From Paramecium octaurelia (lineage: Eukaryota; Ciliophora; Oligohymenophorea; Peniculida; Parameciidae): a stretch of DNA of 64,000 nt. Position numbers and translations under genes: made by a program. The stretch covers positions 367,956 through 431,955 of the forward strand of contig CAJJDP010000074.1 of NCBI GenBank assembly GCA_905182995.1. The letters are read 5' to 3'. Below, in pieces: positions 24,186-36,152 of the stretch (position 1 is the first letter of the stretch; each line of letters opens with the position of its first letter). Below the pieces are notes generated by a model. That model did not search any database. It was not told the DNA's origin and saw nothing but the letters and a program-made list of their open reading frames with translations.

Positions 24186-26888
24186 TCAATTTTATGGTTA
24201 TTTCTATTCAATTTCAATTTAGCTTTCTAAAATGTAACTTCCTTTTAATTTTAATAATGATTTTAAATCTACTCCTTAAAAATTGATAAATTCTCCTTTC
24301 AGGATTAAAGCTCCTTAAGCTTCTAAATTGAGATGTTAAGAAATTCGTAGAATAGTTATATTAGAAGAAGCTAAACATTAGTAAAAATAATTACCACTCT
24401 TTGAAAGATTGTTATTTGAAAAGATGGGGAATTTAAATTATGACAAGATTTCTTTGGAGCTATTGTCTGAAGGTAGAAATTGTTGTCCTGTCTTAAAATC
24501 CCATAAACGAATAGAGGAATCCTCACCGCAAGATGCTAATTTAATACCATCAGGAGAGAAACAGACCGATGCAACTGCTCCAGAATGACCATCTAATTTG
24601 GCTTTTTATTATCCAGTCTTAACATCCCATAAACGGATAGAGTTATCAGCACTACCAGATGATAATGTAGTACCATCAGGAGAGTAACAAATTGAATTAA
24701 CTGTATCAGAATGACCATCTAATTTGGCTTTTTATTATCTTGTCTTAACATCCCATAAACGAAGAGACTTATCATTACTACCAGATGCTAATGTAGTACC
24801 ATCAGGAGAGAAACAGACTTAATTAACCTAATCTATATGTCCATCTAACCTGGCTTTTTATTATCCTGTCTTAACATTCCATAAACAGATAGACTTATTT
24901 AAGCTACCAGATGCTAATGAAGTACCATCAGGAGAGAAACAGACTGATAGAATTCCATTTAAATGACCACCTAATTTGGCTTTTGTTTTTAAGGTCTTAA
25001 CATCCCATAAAAAGATTTCTTTATAACTACCCGATGCTAATGTAGTACCATCAGGAGAGAAACAGATTGATGGAATTCTCTTCCAATGGCCAAACAATGC
25101 GGCTATAGGTTATCCTGTCTCAAAGTTCCATAAACTGATAGATTCATCCCTACTGCTAGATGCTAATTTCGTACCATCAGGAGAGAAACAGACTGAATAA
25201 ACATCATTAGTATGACCATCTAATTTTGCTTTTTACTATCCTGTCTAAGCATCCCATAAACGAACAGACTAATCATCACTACAGGATGCTAATGTAGTGC
25301 CATCAGGAGAGAAACAGACTGATAGAATTCCACCTGAATGGCCATCTAATTTGGCTTTTTATTCTCCTGTCTTAACATCCCATAAACGGATAGAGTTACG
25401 ATTTTTAAAGTGTGAGTCACCACAAGATACTAATGTAGTACCATTAGGAGAAAAACAGATTGATATAACTAAATTAATGAGTTGATCATAAAATTTGGCT
25501 TTTTTTTTTCCTGTCTTAACATCCCATAAACGGATAGAGTGATCCCAACTACCAGATGCTAATGTAGTACCATCAGGAGAGTAACAAATTGAATTAACTG
25601 CATTTGAATGACCATCTAATTTGGCTTTTTATTATCCTGTCTTAACATCCCATAAACAGATAGACTCATCTGCACTACCAGATGCTAATGTAGTACCATC
25701 AGGAGAGTAACAGACTGAATAAACTTTACTTGAATGACCATCTAATTTGGCTTTTTATTATCCTGTCTTTACATTCCATAAACAGATAGACTTATCATCA
25801 CTACCAGATGCTAAGATAGTACCATCAGGAGAGAAACAGAATTAATTAACCTAATCTTTATGACCATCTAATTTGGCTTTTTATTATGCTGTCTTAACAT
25901 CCCATAAACAGATGGAGTTATCATCATTACCAAATGCTAATGTAGTACTATCAGAAGAGAAACAAACTGAAAATTTTTTACTTGAATGACCATCTAACTT
26001 CCATATATATTTTTCTGTTTTAAGATTCCTTAAATACACAAATTTGCCACGCTAAGTAGCTAGTATAGTATCATTAGGCGAGAAACATACAGATTTTACC
26101 TCACTTTCTCCTTTTAATACAGCCCTTATTTTTCCTGTTTTTACATCCCATAACCTAATAGTAGTATCATCACTACAAGAAGCTAATGACCTACCATTCG
26201 AAGAAAAGCAAACTTAATTTATTTTACCCTCATGGCCATTTAACTCAATACCCTCATGTAAACCTAAATTCCTCCATTTACAATTATATAATTTGGCTCC
26301 ATTCAAATTCATTCCACTAATAATTACATTGTCAACTTCAGATCCACTTAAGTCACATCTCACTAAATTTGCTCCATAGAGTGAAGTGTTTCTGATTCTA
26401 ATATTTATAAACGATTATTCCCTCAAGTCAACCTTCATTAAAACTAATAAATAAAGAGAATTCGATCCACTCTAGATGAATCTGTCATCTAAACTTGTAA
26501 GATTTATTAGAAATCTGAAAAAATGGATAATATTTTTTTAATTTGATACTTTCTTTATAAGTATATCTATATTTTCTTTAGAAAAATTTGCTGAATAATT
26601 AATTTTATTAAAGTCATGCTAAACTATTTATTGAAGTATATTCGTAATTTTCTTAATGTAACTTTTCACCGCATTTAGTTTCCATTACTTATCAAAAGGT
26701 ACTAAATTACCTTACAAAAACAAATATTCACTATAGCTGAGTTGATATTTATAGTTTGAAAGAAATTTTTGAGAATCAGAAACTCTCTCCTTTTAGAGCA
26801 TTTTCATTATTATGTTGAATATTTTACCATCTATATCAACTAGCCATTATAATACTTCAAAGATATCACTGTTTTTGTTTTGAGTCAT
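24186..26888 (-). CDS. WD40-repeat protein, 14 repeats (two propellers), N-terminal pentapeptide-like segment
   Basis: An uninterrupted 900-codon frame from the ATG at 26888-26886 to TGA at 24188-24186, with no intron. Residues 1-155 are helical and unrecognised. About residues 160-205 contain pentapeptide-like repeats ([24 protein letters not shown]). From about residue 210 to 805 there are 14 WD40 repeats of about 42 residues with the unit KAKLDGH...[14 protein letters not shown]...[11 protein letters not shown]. That is enough for two seven-bladed propellers, which act as protein-binding platforms. The Gln pair in the linkers is written TAA-TAA in most repeats, direct proof of the ciliate code. 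Repeats 2, 3 and 7 are the most divergent; 4-6, 8 and 11-14 are very alike, suggesting recent internal duplication. The tail (residues 806-900) includes [18 protein letters not shown]. The partner is unknown. Confidence 0.95.
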
Positions 26889-27247
26889 TTTCCTTTTTTT
26901 TGTTAATAATATTCAATTTCTATTACTTTATTTTGAGTTTAACTAAAAATCAAAAAACATCTTGCACATTTTCATAAGTAAGAAATCAAATTAATTAAGG
27001 GAAGATGATAATGCCAATTATGATTGTGATAACTGACATAGGCTTGTGCATAGTGGGATTCTTGATAAACATAGATTAAAAATGCAAAACAATTAACTAT
27101 CAACTTTTTATCACAATTTCTAAGGTTTCTAAATTAAAACAGCAACCCTAAAGAGCCAATGCATAAAATTATTCAACTTCAATAAATTTAAAATTGTACC
27201 TTCAAAAATTTTACAAGTATATTTTAATCCAAAAATTTATGTGACTT
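26889..27247. other. Upstream flank of the WD40 gene
   Basis: AT-rich DNA 5' of the minus-strand start. A T-run complementary to an A-rich leader lies directly at the start codon. No motif was recognised. Confidence 0.4.
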
Positions 27248-27466
27248 TTGTTTTCCCCCTCCCAAAGTAGGCTTCTTAACCTGTGTACTAGAAGACTAAA
27301 ATTCGATACAGCGAATCCAGAAGACTTTCTGTGGATGCCCAAAATTCTCGCCCTAGATCCCAACATTCTAGTCGAGACCTCGGTCTACCATTACGGTGTT
27401 GATGCCCAATTGTTTTACTTGACTTGTTCCGGGGTGCTTATACCACCTAAATCAGATATTAGATTA
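27248..27466 (+). other. GC-rich island with an open frame of foreign codon use
   Basis: About 220 bp close to half G+C in a window otherwise about a quarter to 30 percent. The plus strand is open with C- and G-ending codons (ctc, gcc, ccc, aac, gtc, gag, acc, tcg, gtc, tac), quite unlike the WD40 gene. The peptide includes PEDFLWMPKILALDPN and LTCSGVLIPPKSD. The composition change ends where the dispersed repeat begins at about 27467. It could be a nuclear copy of mitochondrial DNA, bacterial DNA or an insertion. I do not recognise the protein. Confidence 0.5.
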
Positions 27467-27638
27467 GTTTCCTTAGGCATAATTAGGGTTGATAGGGAAG
27501 TATTTATGAATGGATTACACCTTTTTTTCATCCTATTGGGGATAACAATTAAAATCACATAGATTCCCTCTTCTAATTACATTACATTCATGTGTAATCC
27601 ATCCTTAAATTAGGAAATTTCTTCCTTTGCTCAAACAA
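27467..27638. repeat. Dispersed repeat, copy right of WD40 gene
   Basis: Diverged copy of 23613-23809, in direct orientation. The pair brackets the WD40 gene at roughly 0.4-0.6 kb on each side. Confidence 0.65.
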
Positions 27639-30600
27639 TGTGATGCTTCTTTTGTAGTGATGTTCTGAATGCTGACTAATCTTATTATAATTTAGAGGAT
27701 TATATGCAGGTTCTAACTTTTCGTTACGCTTTTTTGGTAATTAACACCAAAAATCCTGCTGGAAACTCTGGCAGATTGGAATTATCACAACTTCCTTCAT
27801 GCACTTGCTCTTCAAATAAATGTAAAAGTTAGGATGTAATATTTGTTTATCCATCAAAAGAAGAAATTTCCTCTACTTACTTATTGACTTCAGACTATCC
27901 CCTTTAGAGTAATTACATGAAACAAAATCTTAAGTTCCATCTTTTACTTGGTCAATCAATGCATGCTATTTTAGTAATTCATTATGGATTACGTTGAAGT
28001 ATTCTTTATATCAAGAATTTTTATTGTTCATCCTTTGGGCAATACACAACCTTGCAATATTGATTGATGTTACTATAAAGCTTGCTCACTGCTATACTTT
28101 TTAGCTACTCTCTACTAATATATCCAGATTCTTCCTATCGTGTATTTTTGGTTATGTGTAGTAAATAAAAATCATTTAGTTATTATTAGATGACAGGTCA
28201 CTCAATTTAGCTACAACTTTCTTGAATTGTGTGAATGGATGTAATTTTTAATGATGGAAATTGCAATCCATCTAGTTTATTATCAACCTTCTTAATAACA
28301 ATAAGTCCTTAAAAGTATAACTTATTTATAACCATGCTTTCTGATTTGTTTTCTAAACTAAATCCAGGTTTTACTCATTTACTGTTATGATTTGTTTTAT
28401 TAAAATAATTGCAAACTAGTATTGTTGATACATATTTGAGTCTCCAGATAGAAATTATCTTAAATAAGTCCAAGCTTATGTTATGCCACTTACAATTAGT
28501 ACAACTAATTCTAATGCTTCAAGAAATGCTTTTGTGCCAACTTAAATATTATTAGTTATGTTTAATTATATATTATCTTTTGTCAATAATTATTTGGTAG
28601 AAGTCCTAATAACTGAATTGCCAGTCAAGCTGCACATTATGCATATCTAAAAGTCCTAATTATTTATCAGATATCTCTCTATCAATAGGATGCAGTCACC
28701 TTTAATATTTGAAATTGTTTATAAATGGTGTATTTGAAAGGCAACCATTTATGCTGAGATGTTTTTTGCTTAAATTTATTTACTAGTTGTGTTAACGTAG
28801 TCAATGCTGTTGAGACGATATTATTGTTATGCATACATTATGTAATAGTAGTTGTACTACTTTCTCAACTTCAAGTGTTCCTTACTTTTGCTGCTTATAG
28901 CACCATTAGATTCTAAATTCTGTTCTTCTATGCTTTCTGATGAGTTTAGTGATTGTTGAACTTATGTTGTAGTATTAATGGTATGCGTTTTAATTCAGCA
29001 GCGAATAATATTATTTTGTCTTCATCAGATTGAAACTGAAATATTTTTTAAAGTTTAAATTGTTCTTCAGTATAAAAATAATTGTAGGCACTTAAGACTC
29101 GTAAGCTAATTGCTTCAATTATTCATCACCTATAATTGTAGCAATAAAATATTTATTATAAAGTTTAGTCTTGCAATTAATGTTACTACTGTTGCTATTT
29201 GCTTGAAAAATATTTGTAGCAGTTGAACGATTACTCACGTCTATTGTTTTTGATACAGTTTGAAATTATCCATCTTCCTAATGAGTCCTTCTTACAATTT
29301 TAGTGCTAATTATTTAATTACATTAATTTCGAATTTCATTTTATAATGGAAATCGTTTCCTTATTAAAATTCAAAACCACCGAAAATTTTATAGTATAGA
29401 CATTTTTCCAACTATTGGTTTCTCCACTTATGCTCTAATATTTTGGTACTAAACCCAACACTCCACTAATTATATCAGCTACTATATCCATTCTCAGCAG
29501 CATATAATAAATATATGCTTCCTAAGATGGAACAATGCAGCTTACATTGGTTGAATGCAGTAATTTATTGATGGCTTTTTCAGAATTTGATATCGGTCTA
29601 TATTTTCTTCATGACTTATTTATAAGTCAATAAATTATCACTTGCTTAACGTGCTGATTACGATTAACTCAATACATGAAGTATCTGTTGAGTTGCAAGA
29701 TTCTCTTAGGCAATACACAACAGTTAAGAAACTTCATAATATACTTGTCATTATTGTCGAACACTCTAAAACTCGTAAATTTAGTAATAGCTACATAGTA
29801 ATAGAGTTCATGCGCTTTATTATTACTATATTTTGTGCTTATGCCTAATAAAATAATCACTCCTTTGTGTACAATAAATAAAAAGTACTTGTTACGTACT
29901 TTCTGATATAAGAAGAGTTTTAAGTACTAAATTGAAGGCAACTATAATTACATCTTTTGAAGTTTAAGGATTAGAATTTAACTTAATTTGCTGGTGCATA
30001 GGTTTGATCATATGGCTATATTTGATGTAAGCTCAAGGTTCAATTTAAATCATGTCAATATCTATCAAATCATTTTGCATTTTATAATCTTAATGTAGAT
30101 CGAGTCACTGTGATATAAATGTTAATTTAATAATTAATTTTGGCTAATGCGTTTTAGTTTGTATTTGAAAGTTTCTCATGATTGTCTTTAGATTAAATGA
30201 AAGAAGTAGCCAAAGTGTAAACTACAAGTTATACAATAATGTAAAATCTACAGTTTTCTAAATTAATAAAGCACACCTTAAACATTTGAACCTTATTTAC
30301 AAACGTAGTAGATTGTATGTGTCATCATTCTTGTGAAACTGTATTTATTTAATTGTAGACCTGAGGAGTCACAAGCAGCTCATCCATTTGCTCATATTTA
30401 TCACTAGTTCATAATTAGAAGTTTTTTTCATAAAGAAAAGTCAAGCTAAAGCTATAATTGAAATTTATTTAATTCAAGATCTTTTGCAGGCATTTCCATC
30501 AGTACTTTTGTATGAATTTGTCAATTTTCCCACTAGTATTTTAAGTAGGTACAGGATAATTACTACTCAGATCAAATAGTAAACAATGCAAGTGCCACAT

Positions 30601-33600
30601 AGTATTTCTGCAACGGTCGACTAAAATTCCCAATAAGAAATAAGATCATATTATATGATTTATAAACAAGTTTTGCAAGTTTATTACATAAGTAAAGGGC
30701 TTTTAAAATTAACATCATATTGAAATTTGAAGGCTTAAAATCTCTATTATAAGTATGATATACTTTAAAGGTATATCATATTTATTAATAAAGTAAATGT
30801 TACTGGTACAAAGCGAAATAGTTTAAGTATGTGTATCTCTTAAAACTCAAATTATAAACAGGTGGAATGCCTGAGAAATGCTTAAAATACTCTCTAATAC
30901 AAATAATATAGCATTTTCAAAAAGTAATGATTGTATCTCATTTAAATCTACTATTAGCGAAGTTTAAAGAATGCTTTGTGGAAAGGGTTGGATACATCCA
31001 AAACTCCAGTAGATATTCATCTTGATTTGTTACCAATTGCATTTAACTAATAACTTTATCGTTGATCGGAGCAAAGGCACATCATGTTTAGATGGCTAAC
31101 CTCCTATTATGTGATTTTATTATTCTGATAGTGGAAATTATAACTTTTATTTATTACTCCAACCTTTCTAGGTTATGTTTAAGCATTTTCCTAACTTTAT
31201 TGCTGTTGTAATGCCATCTATCAATGTTACCACTATTAGACTCCTTCTTTTACTGATTACTTTGAGCTTTCACTTACTAAAGTTTGATGGCTGATATCAT
31301 TTGTATTACCTATTATTTATCCTGATATTTTTTGATTCGTAATCTTAATTTTCAATTTCAACAATAGTTTTACATATTATTTTAGGTAATAAGCCTACTA
31401 TTACTTGTGTAAAGTGTATTAATTAACAAGATATAACCAGTTTTATAGACACCGTATAAATCTGATGAATCTGAATGCTAAAATTCAATTATACAATACC
31501 TGTGTGGCTAAATTGAACTAGTTCCTCTGATCTATTGCCATGTTGGTAGCAATACTATTATAGTGTGCATCCAGCAGTGAAAATAGCACTACTCTGCTTA
31601 TAGCGGCTGATTTTGATAATTGAATTACAAGTTTGAAAAACCATTACAAAGGTACAATTTCAAAAAAAGCAAAACAATTTTTGAGAGCTTGCATATCTTT
31701 TATTGTTATTTATAGGAACGCAACACTAAATTTGCAGGACTTCACGATTAAATAAATCCAGTGGAGTCTACTGTAATATTTTACAATTATGGATTCTGTT
31801 TTGAAGTGCAAAAATTGGTCAAATGATAATTTGTATCAATAAAATTTATAAAATTACTTTATGTTATATTTATTGTAGCCTTTAGAGCTAAAATTATTTA
31901 TATGCCTGCTCTACTTGTATCATTAACTAATTAATACTGATAAGAGAGCAATTCCTCTAGCAATCTAATTTCCTCATGTTAGACTTTTTGAGCGTGAACT
32001 CATCCTAACACCAAATAAATTATGTAGAGGTCTCTTTAACTTTCGACATTCATTTATATTGTCTTCTTGCTTATTAGTATTCCTTTCCAACAAGTCCACA
32101 TATTGCTCTATCAAATTATTTCATTAACTTAATATAAGTAGTGAGTTTATGATATCTTCATTGTTAATTTTGGTAAAGCTTGTTGTATCTGTACATACAT
32201 AAAGCTTTTATCATAGTTTTAATTGCAAATCACCTGGGCTATATTTAATGAGTATTCTTTTAACCTGCCTGCTTTTCATGCACATAGGTTTAGGCGTCAT
32301 TATCATTGATCATTACAAATCTTACCGTAACTAAACTTATTGCAATTTTGCGACTGCCCATTCACAATTCAGTAATACAATGATGAAAAAAAAATTCTTA
32401 ACACTGAATGAGTCCTTTCATCAACTCTTATCCCATCTGCATGCTAATTTACTGATACTACTGCTACAGAGTTTATCCTAATTTGAGTAATAATATTTCC
32501 TTTTTGTAAATATGTCTGATTTTACTAATCATATCTCCTTAAATTGTGGTGCTTGCTTGCTTTAAATTTAACTCCATTATAATCACTGAGTTGTTAGTTT
32601 CTTTTAAGTAGAAATTTTTCAAATGCATCTATCATCTTCTCGCTTGTATCAAATATAAGGTACTTAATATTTGGCAATAACAATAACAGCTTTGTGTGAA
32701 TTTAATAACGAAAGGTAAGGTAATCTTTAATAACCATTAATCTCAACTCTAAATTATGAAAAGTGTAATACTGGAATATCGAACTTTCCATCACCTAATA
32801 TACTTAAATTTTCATATAAGAAGGATTGAACATTAAGAGTTCCTGAAGATTAGTAGTCCTACTTTCTTTTCCAATAGGGTTAGGTCATAAACTTCTTTTA
32901 GTATATTGCAAGTCTACTACAATTAATTTATTAATCAAATTTACACACATCTTCTATTAAGGTAGTTGTGAATCTTCCAGTTAAGCAATCTGAACATGAT
33001 GATTATCATCTCAGCCATTCATGATTATTCCCTTTCATCAGTTTATCCTTTTATTCATCAATAATGTACACCCCTATTCTTTCTCACTTTCACATCTCTT
33101 AGATGTTACTATTAATTTACATTTAGCATCATAGTTTGAATTAGGTTCATATTACTGGGTCTATTTATATTCCCACTTATTTTTAAAATCCTTTTTAGAA
33201 ATTGAGAAGATCCTCATTCGCAATCTCTCATCATCCTAGATATCAACCTAAAGTTCAACAAAGGTTGTTTTCCCTCAATTTCTCTCATTCCCATTTTACT
33301 TGTATCTATAATAAAACTCTAAGCAATATAAACAATCACCTTACACACATTTTTTTAACATCCAGAAGAGCAATCTTCAGAATTAGGATATTTCTACCTT
33401 CAAAAATAAATGCAGCTAGTGATAATCAATATGATCTTCAGACTTGGCTTTATTCATTTTTATTCTCAACATCCTTTTCTTCTCCATCACATCTAAGTCC
33501 TTAAAATATTCAATAAATCAATCCCTAAAAGTTCTCTCAAATTACCAGCTTTTCGATCAGTTGGGCCTTCAAGATGTAAGCTACAAGAGGTTCGAAGTTA

Positions 33601-33631
33601 ACATTAATCTAGATACACATAGAGAGTAGTT
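27639..33631. other. Six kilobases without a recognised gene
   Basis: Base composition is more mixed than in the pure spacer DNA, and short protein-like scraps occur on both strands, but every frame is broken by TGA within a few dozen codons and no motif can be named. A short minus-strand peptide at about 31190-31260 resembles one at 35240-35310 (shared core VTL-DG), hinting at worn repeats of one old gene. No RNA genes were seen. Confidence 0.35.
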
Positions 33632-34212
33632 GCTTCTAAGTAGAAGTAATTTCATAAAGAGAATTTCATTAATCACCATGGAAGAACTGGAAGATTGAAT
33701 TGAAAATTCAAACTGCTGAATGCATAAAGTAGACTTGAATTTGATAAACTGATTCAAGCCCTAAAGAGCAAAATTAATACAATCTATGCTATAAGAGCTT
33801 CTTTGTCGAAACACATAATATATTAAAGTATATTTGTTATTGTCTAACAACAATTAAGGCACTGATATTTTGCAGCCGAAGAGTACTAATCTCTAACTCC
33901 AAGAATATTAATATCTTTTATAACCAATTTATATATAAGATTGATTTTGGCTCCTTATTTTAAGAGCACATTCTTGCAATAACATTATGATAGATCTTCG
34001 CTAATTTTATCATTTTTTCTGAACAAAATAAATGGCGTATGTAAATGGTTTCGAAACAGGGAAAGCAGTTTAACTCGAATAAGCAGAAAATATTGTAATT
34101 GCATCAGTGATTGATTCTAACAATTTCTTGATGTTTTTAATAGTACCTCCTTGAATTCTGTTGGTTATACTCTCCATACTTGACTTCCTATGCAACTTAT
34201 ATCACTTAATGT
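33632..34212. repeat. Diverged duplicated block, copy 1
   Basis: About 580 bp that align in the same orientation with 35589-36152, with roughly two thirds of bases alike by eye. Landmarks in order: AATAAAGTAG, TTCAAGCCCTA, a CTTCGTC-like box, TTATAACCA, AGAAAATA and CTGCATCAG. The minus strand reads partly open in both (e.g. NRIQGGTIKNIKKLLES), which suggests duplicated exons of a decayed gene. Confidence 0.7.
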
Positions 34213-35588
34213 ATTATTTGCGTTAGTTTTTTTCAATTTGCGCATATCCTTGTCCAAATGCTAAGCCATTTGTTAAAATACTAAAGTATTTTAAATCTAA
34301 AGTGCCACTGTCAATTTCGAATTTCTGTATTAACTTTATACAAATTAACTATTTCATGATTCAGTATTCCGCTGCAACCACCCATGTCACGACTACTCAT
34401 TTTTAAGAAAGCCTTAGAATATTTGATAATGGATAGTTTTAAGATACTAAATGGAGAAATTAAATATGGAATGATCAACAGATCTAATAGAGCATAGTTG
34501 ATATGTTGAGCAGATTACTAAATAAATTCTTTGATGCAATATACGGATACACTGATGACAGAGCAATAAAGACAGCTTTGAAAATTAGTGAAGCAAGAAT
34601 ATACTACTACCATTAGTAAGTGGAGCTACCTAATTATAGTTTAGTCCTATACAGATCTAAAATGTAAAATCACGAAAATAGTTATCCTTAAAATCTCTAT
34701 GGAGTACTATTGTCTTTATAGGATCCACTAAGAAACTTCTAACATTATAGATTGATTCTAATAATATGCTTAGACTAGAAATCGTAGTGTCCATTATTGA
34801 CATGGATCCTATTCAACTACCATTAGAGCTATTAAATTAATACACTTGTTTATTACATAAGCACATAAGCAAAAAATTTACTAATATTAGAGGTCACAAT
34901 TATGCAGATTAAAAGAGAATTACTTTGAAATCTAGAAAAAAATCTCAAACAATACTAAGCTCTGCAAGCATTCGAAAGAAGCGGCGCTCTTACATCTAAA
35001 ATTAGCCACTAGTTTCGCATCATAAAATTAAAAGTGTAGTAATTGTTGTTATACCATTATTCTGGATAGGATGAAGTGCTTTGATTTCACCCAAGTATTA
35101 TACAAAAATAGAAGTTGTTATATTCATTTAGATTTGAGTTACAATGTAATATAAATTTACTCCACTCTTCAGTAAAATAACAGTGTTACTTGAAATATTG
35201 TTCATGATTTTCGTGATATTAAAGTGCTTGTACAAATGGTGCTTCCAGCTACTCCTTCAACACCAACCATCCATCAATGTTACATATTTTAAACTCCTTC
35301 TCATATATGTTGATATCAGTTGATAAATGTTGTAATATAATAGATGGTTATTAATGTTGTAATTTTGTGCTCCATGTTGAATGTCTCATGTTGAATGGCA
35401 TATATATTTTTATTAATATAATATTGGGTTTTCTAAACTTTGTCTGATTAATATAACATGTCTGGTTAATTCAAAGTTAATGTAATATCTTAACTAAAAT
35501 TGTTTAAAAATAAATTCTACCCACACAGTTAACAATAATTTACAAAAAAACAATATTACTTTCATAGGATCAAATAATTGAGAGAATA
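34213..35588. other. Spacer between duplicated blocks
   Basis: No gene was recognised. The last part (35330-35520) has tandem-like short runs built around ATGTTG and TTAATATAA. Confidence 0.35.
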
Positions 35589-36152
35589 ATATTCTTATGT
35601 AGAAAAAATTATGAAAGGAGAATTTTATGAACCCCCAAAGAAGAACTGAAATTTTTGAATATAAAAATTTATGCTACAGAATGAATAAAGTAGGCTTAAT
35701 TTGATAAACAAATTCAAGCCCTACGTCATGGAATTAATCTAAATTCTACCATAAGAATTACTTCGTCTTAACACATAAGACAATCCTTTCAATAATTTAG
35801 AGTTTATTTTTGATACATCCAACCAAAAATCAAGGGACTCATATTTGCAGTTGAGAATCCTGATTTCAACAGGCTATAAATATACTTTATAAACCATTTT
35901 ATATTCCAATTATTCTGGTTCCTTGTCTTGAGTGCACATACAAACAATATAATTATGAAAAAGCAAGGTTGTGAACAACATCATTTATATGCGAATAGAT
36001 TCGGCAACAGGAAAAAAACTCAACTAGATTAAATAGAAAATAGTGGTAACTGCATCAGGATTGATTCTAAAAATTTTTGATATTTTTATAATAACTCCTT
36101 TTATTCTGTCTCCAAATTTGATTTTCCTTTCATCCTAAGTCACTAAATGTGT
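35589..36152. repeat. Diverged duplicated block, copy 2
   Basis: Partner of 33632-34212, about 1.96 kb downstream in the same orientation. Many small indels separate the two, so the duplication is old. Confidence 0.7.

Noticed and set aside
25297-25485. Plus-strand open frame opposite the WD40 gene
   Set aside because: Shadow of the minus-strand repeats; it repeats at the 126-nt period of the WD40 units.
29642-29860. Overlapping open frames of 60-70 codons on both strands
   Set aside because: No motif, no extension when TAA/TAG are read as Gln, and the complementary strand is equally open; chance is likely.
28000-33000. Possible surface antigen (i-antigen) gene remains, from clusters of tgc/tgt and act-act-gct runs
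   Set aside because: The regular cysteine spacing of that family could not be found in any frame; resemblance is only compositional.
33202-33629. Plus-strand open frames with Ser/Phe-rich content
   Set aside because: Composition simply reflects local pyrimidine-rich DNA; no start context, motif or intron support.
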